A DNA stretch of 5,884 bases from UBA11524 sp963617205 (GTDB lineage Bacteria > Bacillota > Clostridia > Christensenellales > Aristaeellaceae). The DNA lies in the NCBI GenBank assembly GCA_963617205.1, contig CAVEOA010000058.1, positions 1-5,884 on the forward strand. Direction: 5' to 3'. Both the position numbers and the translations under genes were made by a program. Below are positions 4,991 through 5,884 of the stretch, piece after piece; position 1 is the stretch's first letter; the number at the start of each line of letters is the position of its first letter. The notes under the pieces are model-generated. The model was not told where the DNA came from. It did not search any database and worked only from the letters and a program-made list of their open reading frames with translations.

Positions 4991-5776
4991 ATGTATCGCT
5001 ATGAAACGCACCTGCACACATGTCAGGGCAGCCGCTGCGGCGTATCCACCGGCAGGGAGCACGCCCGGTATTACCATGATCTCGGCTATCAGGGCATCAT
5101 CATCACCGACCACTTTCTCGGCGGAAACACGGCCATCGACCGCTCAAAGCCGTGGAAGGAGCAGATGAAGCAGTTCTGCAGCGGCTATGAGAACGCGCTC
5201 GATGAGGGCATCCGCCTCGGTCTGGACGTGTTTTTCGGCTGGGAGCAGACGTTTGAGGGCGATGACTACCTGATTTACGGATTGAGCCCGCAGTGGCTGA
5301 TGGAGCACCCGGAGTCCGCCCGATGGAATCGCCGCGAGCAGCTCGCCGAGGTGCACCGTTACGGCGGATGCGTCGTTCAGGCGCACCCCTTCCGCCAGTG
5401 CGGTTATCTGCATCAGATTCTGCTCGGGCTGACGCACGTTGACGCGGTCGAGGTGTTCAACGCGGGCAATCTGCCTGTGTGCGATGCGTGCGCCATCCGC
5501 TATGCGCTGGAGAATCACCTGATGATGACGTCCGGCTCGGATAACCACTGTTCGCGTCCGGAGCAGACGTTCATGGGCATCGCGGTTGACGAACCGTTCC
5601 AATCGGTGCAGGACTATGTCCGCCTGATTCTGGACAGGAAGCCCGTTCAGCTGCTGGGCAATAGCCGCCGCTTCGATTTTCAGCCGGAGGAGGACGTCTA
5701 TCTCCCGTGCTTCGTGATTGATGAAAACGAGCAGCACGTGCCGTATCATCGGGCATGGATGCCAGCAAAATCATAA
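4991..5776 (+). CDS. PHP-domain metal-dependent phosphoesterase
   Basis: Predicted cytoplasmic hydrolase of the polymerase and histidinol phosphatase (PHP) superfamily, which cleaves phosphate esters at a tri-metal site. The 261-residue product has the PHP motifs in order: His7 and His9 (ETHLHT), Asp40-His41 (ITDHF), Glu85 (GWEQTF), His132 (QAHPF), Asp184 and His186 (SGSDNH). After HLHT, where many PHP enzymes have a further His or Asp, the sequence reads CQGSRCG, a variant I associate with short clostridial PHP proteins of unknown substrate. No polymerase or other domain is attached. The start at 4991 is supported by AAGGAG. It follows the barrel gene by 21 bp in the same direction, so the two are very likely co-transcribed. 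Automatic labels such as histidinol-phosphatase would be unsafe: no histidine genes are nearby. Substrates could include a sugar phosphate linked to its neighbour (inference). Confidence 0.85.
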   Translation: MYRYETHLHTCQGSRCGVSTGREHARYYHDLGYQGIIITDHFLGGNTAIDRSKPWKEQMKQFCSGYENALDEGIRLGLDVFFGWEQTFEGDDYLIYGLSPQWLMEHPESARWNRREQLAEVHRYGGCVVQAHPFRQCGYLHQILLGLTHVDAVEVFNAGNLPVCDACAIRYALENHLMMTSGSDNHCSRPEQTFMGIAVDEPFQSVQDYVRLILDRKPVQLLGNSRRFDFQPEEDVYLPCFVIDENEQHVPYHRAWMPAKS

Positions 5777-5791
5777 ACACGCGGAAACTGT

Positions 5792-5813
5792 ATGAAGGTG
5801 AAGTCAACTTCAT
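5792..5813 (+). other. Inverted repeat after the PHP gene
   Basis: ATGAAG (5792-5797) can pair with CTTCAT (5808-5813). Alternatively TGAAG (5799-5803) pairs with CTTCA (5808-5812) across a TCAA loop. The two pairings compete for the same right arm. No T-run follows, so a terminator role is not shown. An open frame from ATG 5792 to the window end has no ribosome site and runs through the hairpins, so I do not call it a gene. Confidence 0.35.
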
Positions 5814-5831
5814 CGCGAAAAGGGTCAAGGG

Positions 5832-5848
5832 GGGACTTCGTCCCGTTT
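5832..5848 (+). terminator. Probable terminator of the barrel-PHP operon
   Basis: Stem GGGAC (5832-5836), loop TTC, stem GTCCC (5840-5844), then GTTTCC. The tail is weak (three T), but position, 55 bases past the PHP stop, and similarity to the hairpins after the two upstream genes support the call. Confidence 0.45.
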
Positions 5849-5865
5849 CCTATCCCTTGCAGGGT

Positions 5866-5884
5866 GCAGGGACAGCGTCCCTGC
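5866..5884. repeat. Perfect 8-bp GC hairpin at the window edge
   Basis: GCAGGGAC (5866-5873), loop AGC, GTCCCTGC (5877-5884). The sequence stops exactly at the end of the stem, so whether a T-run or further repeats follow cannot be seen. It contains the GGGAC/GTCCC stem of the preceding hairpin. It may be a bidirectional terminator or the start of another repeat array. Confidence 0.6.

Noticed and set aside
5792..5884. Open frame from ATG 5792 running off the window
   Set aside because: No ribosome site, and it passes through three hairpins; the translated sequence has no recognisable features.

Overview
The window looks like a chromosomal segment of a GC-rich Clostridia bacterium, plausibly an Oscillospiraceae/Ruminococcaceae-type gut anaerobe. 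The reasons are strong AGGAGG-type ribosome binding sites, sigma-A-like promoters, an EpsC-type serine acetyltransferase, a three-domain aminopeptidase P of the size usual in Firmicutes, and GC-rich palindromic intergenic repeats. This placement is inference; no rRNA or other marker gene is present.

Layout: 1-220 holds a palindromic intergenic repeat element cut by the window edge. An intrinsic terminator at about 223-258 (minus strand) ends a serine O-acetyltransferase gene (259-1176, minus). A short divergent intergenic region (1177-1350) carries two good back-to-back sigma-A promoters. One drives the acetyltransferase; the other drives an Xaa-Pro aminopeptidase gene (1351-3123, plus). The 442-bp gap at 3124-3565 holds a terminator-like hairpin, a second and more complete copy of the repeat element (3158-3485, with an 82-bp tandem duplication), and a LacI/CcpA-type operator (3519-3532). 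Then comes a two-gene unit: a cytoplasmic protein with a predicted (beta/alpha)8 barrel resembling clan GH-A glycoside hydrolases (3566-4969), and 21 bp later a PHP-domain metal-dependent phosphoesterase (4991-5776). The window closes with three hairpins in 108 bp.

How the genes relate: the acetyltransferase makes O-acetylserine for cysteine synthesis. The aminopeptidase trims N-terminal residues next to proline and so recycles amino acids. The two share only a promoter region. The barrel and PHP genes look like an operon under sugar-type repression, but neither substrate can be read from the sequence. All three transcription units end in hairpins with the same GGACTTYGTCC core.

The most unusual material is non-coding: a nested, inverted, multi-unit palindromic element present in two copies about 3 kb apart, MITE-like in form and with no transposase in the window. 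The least characterised protein-coding unit is the barrel + PHP pair.
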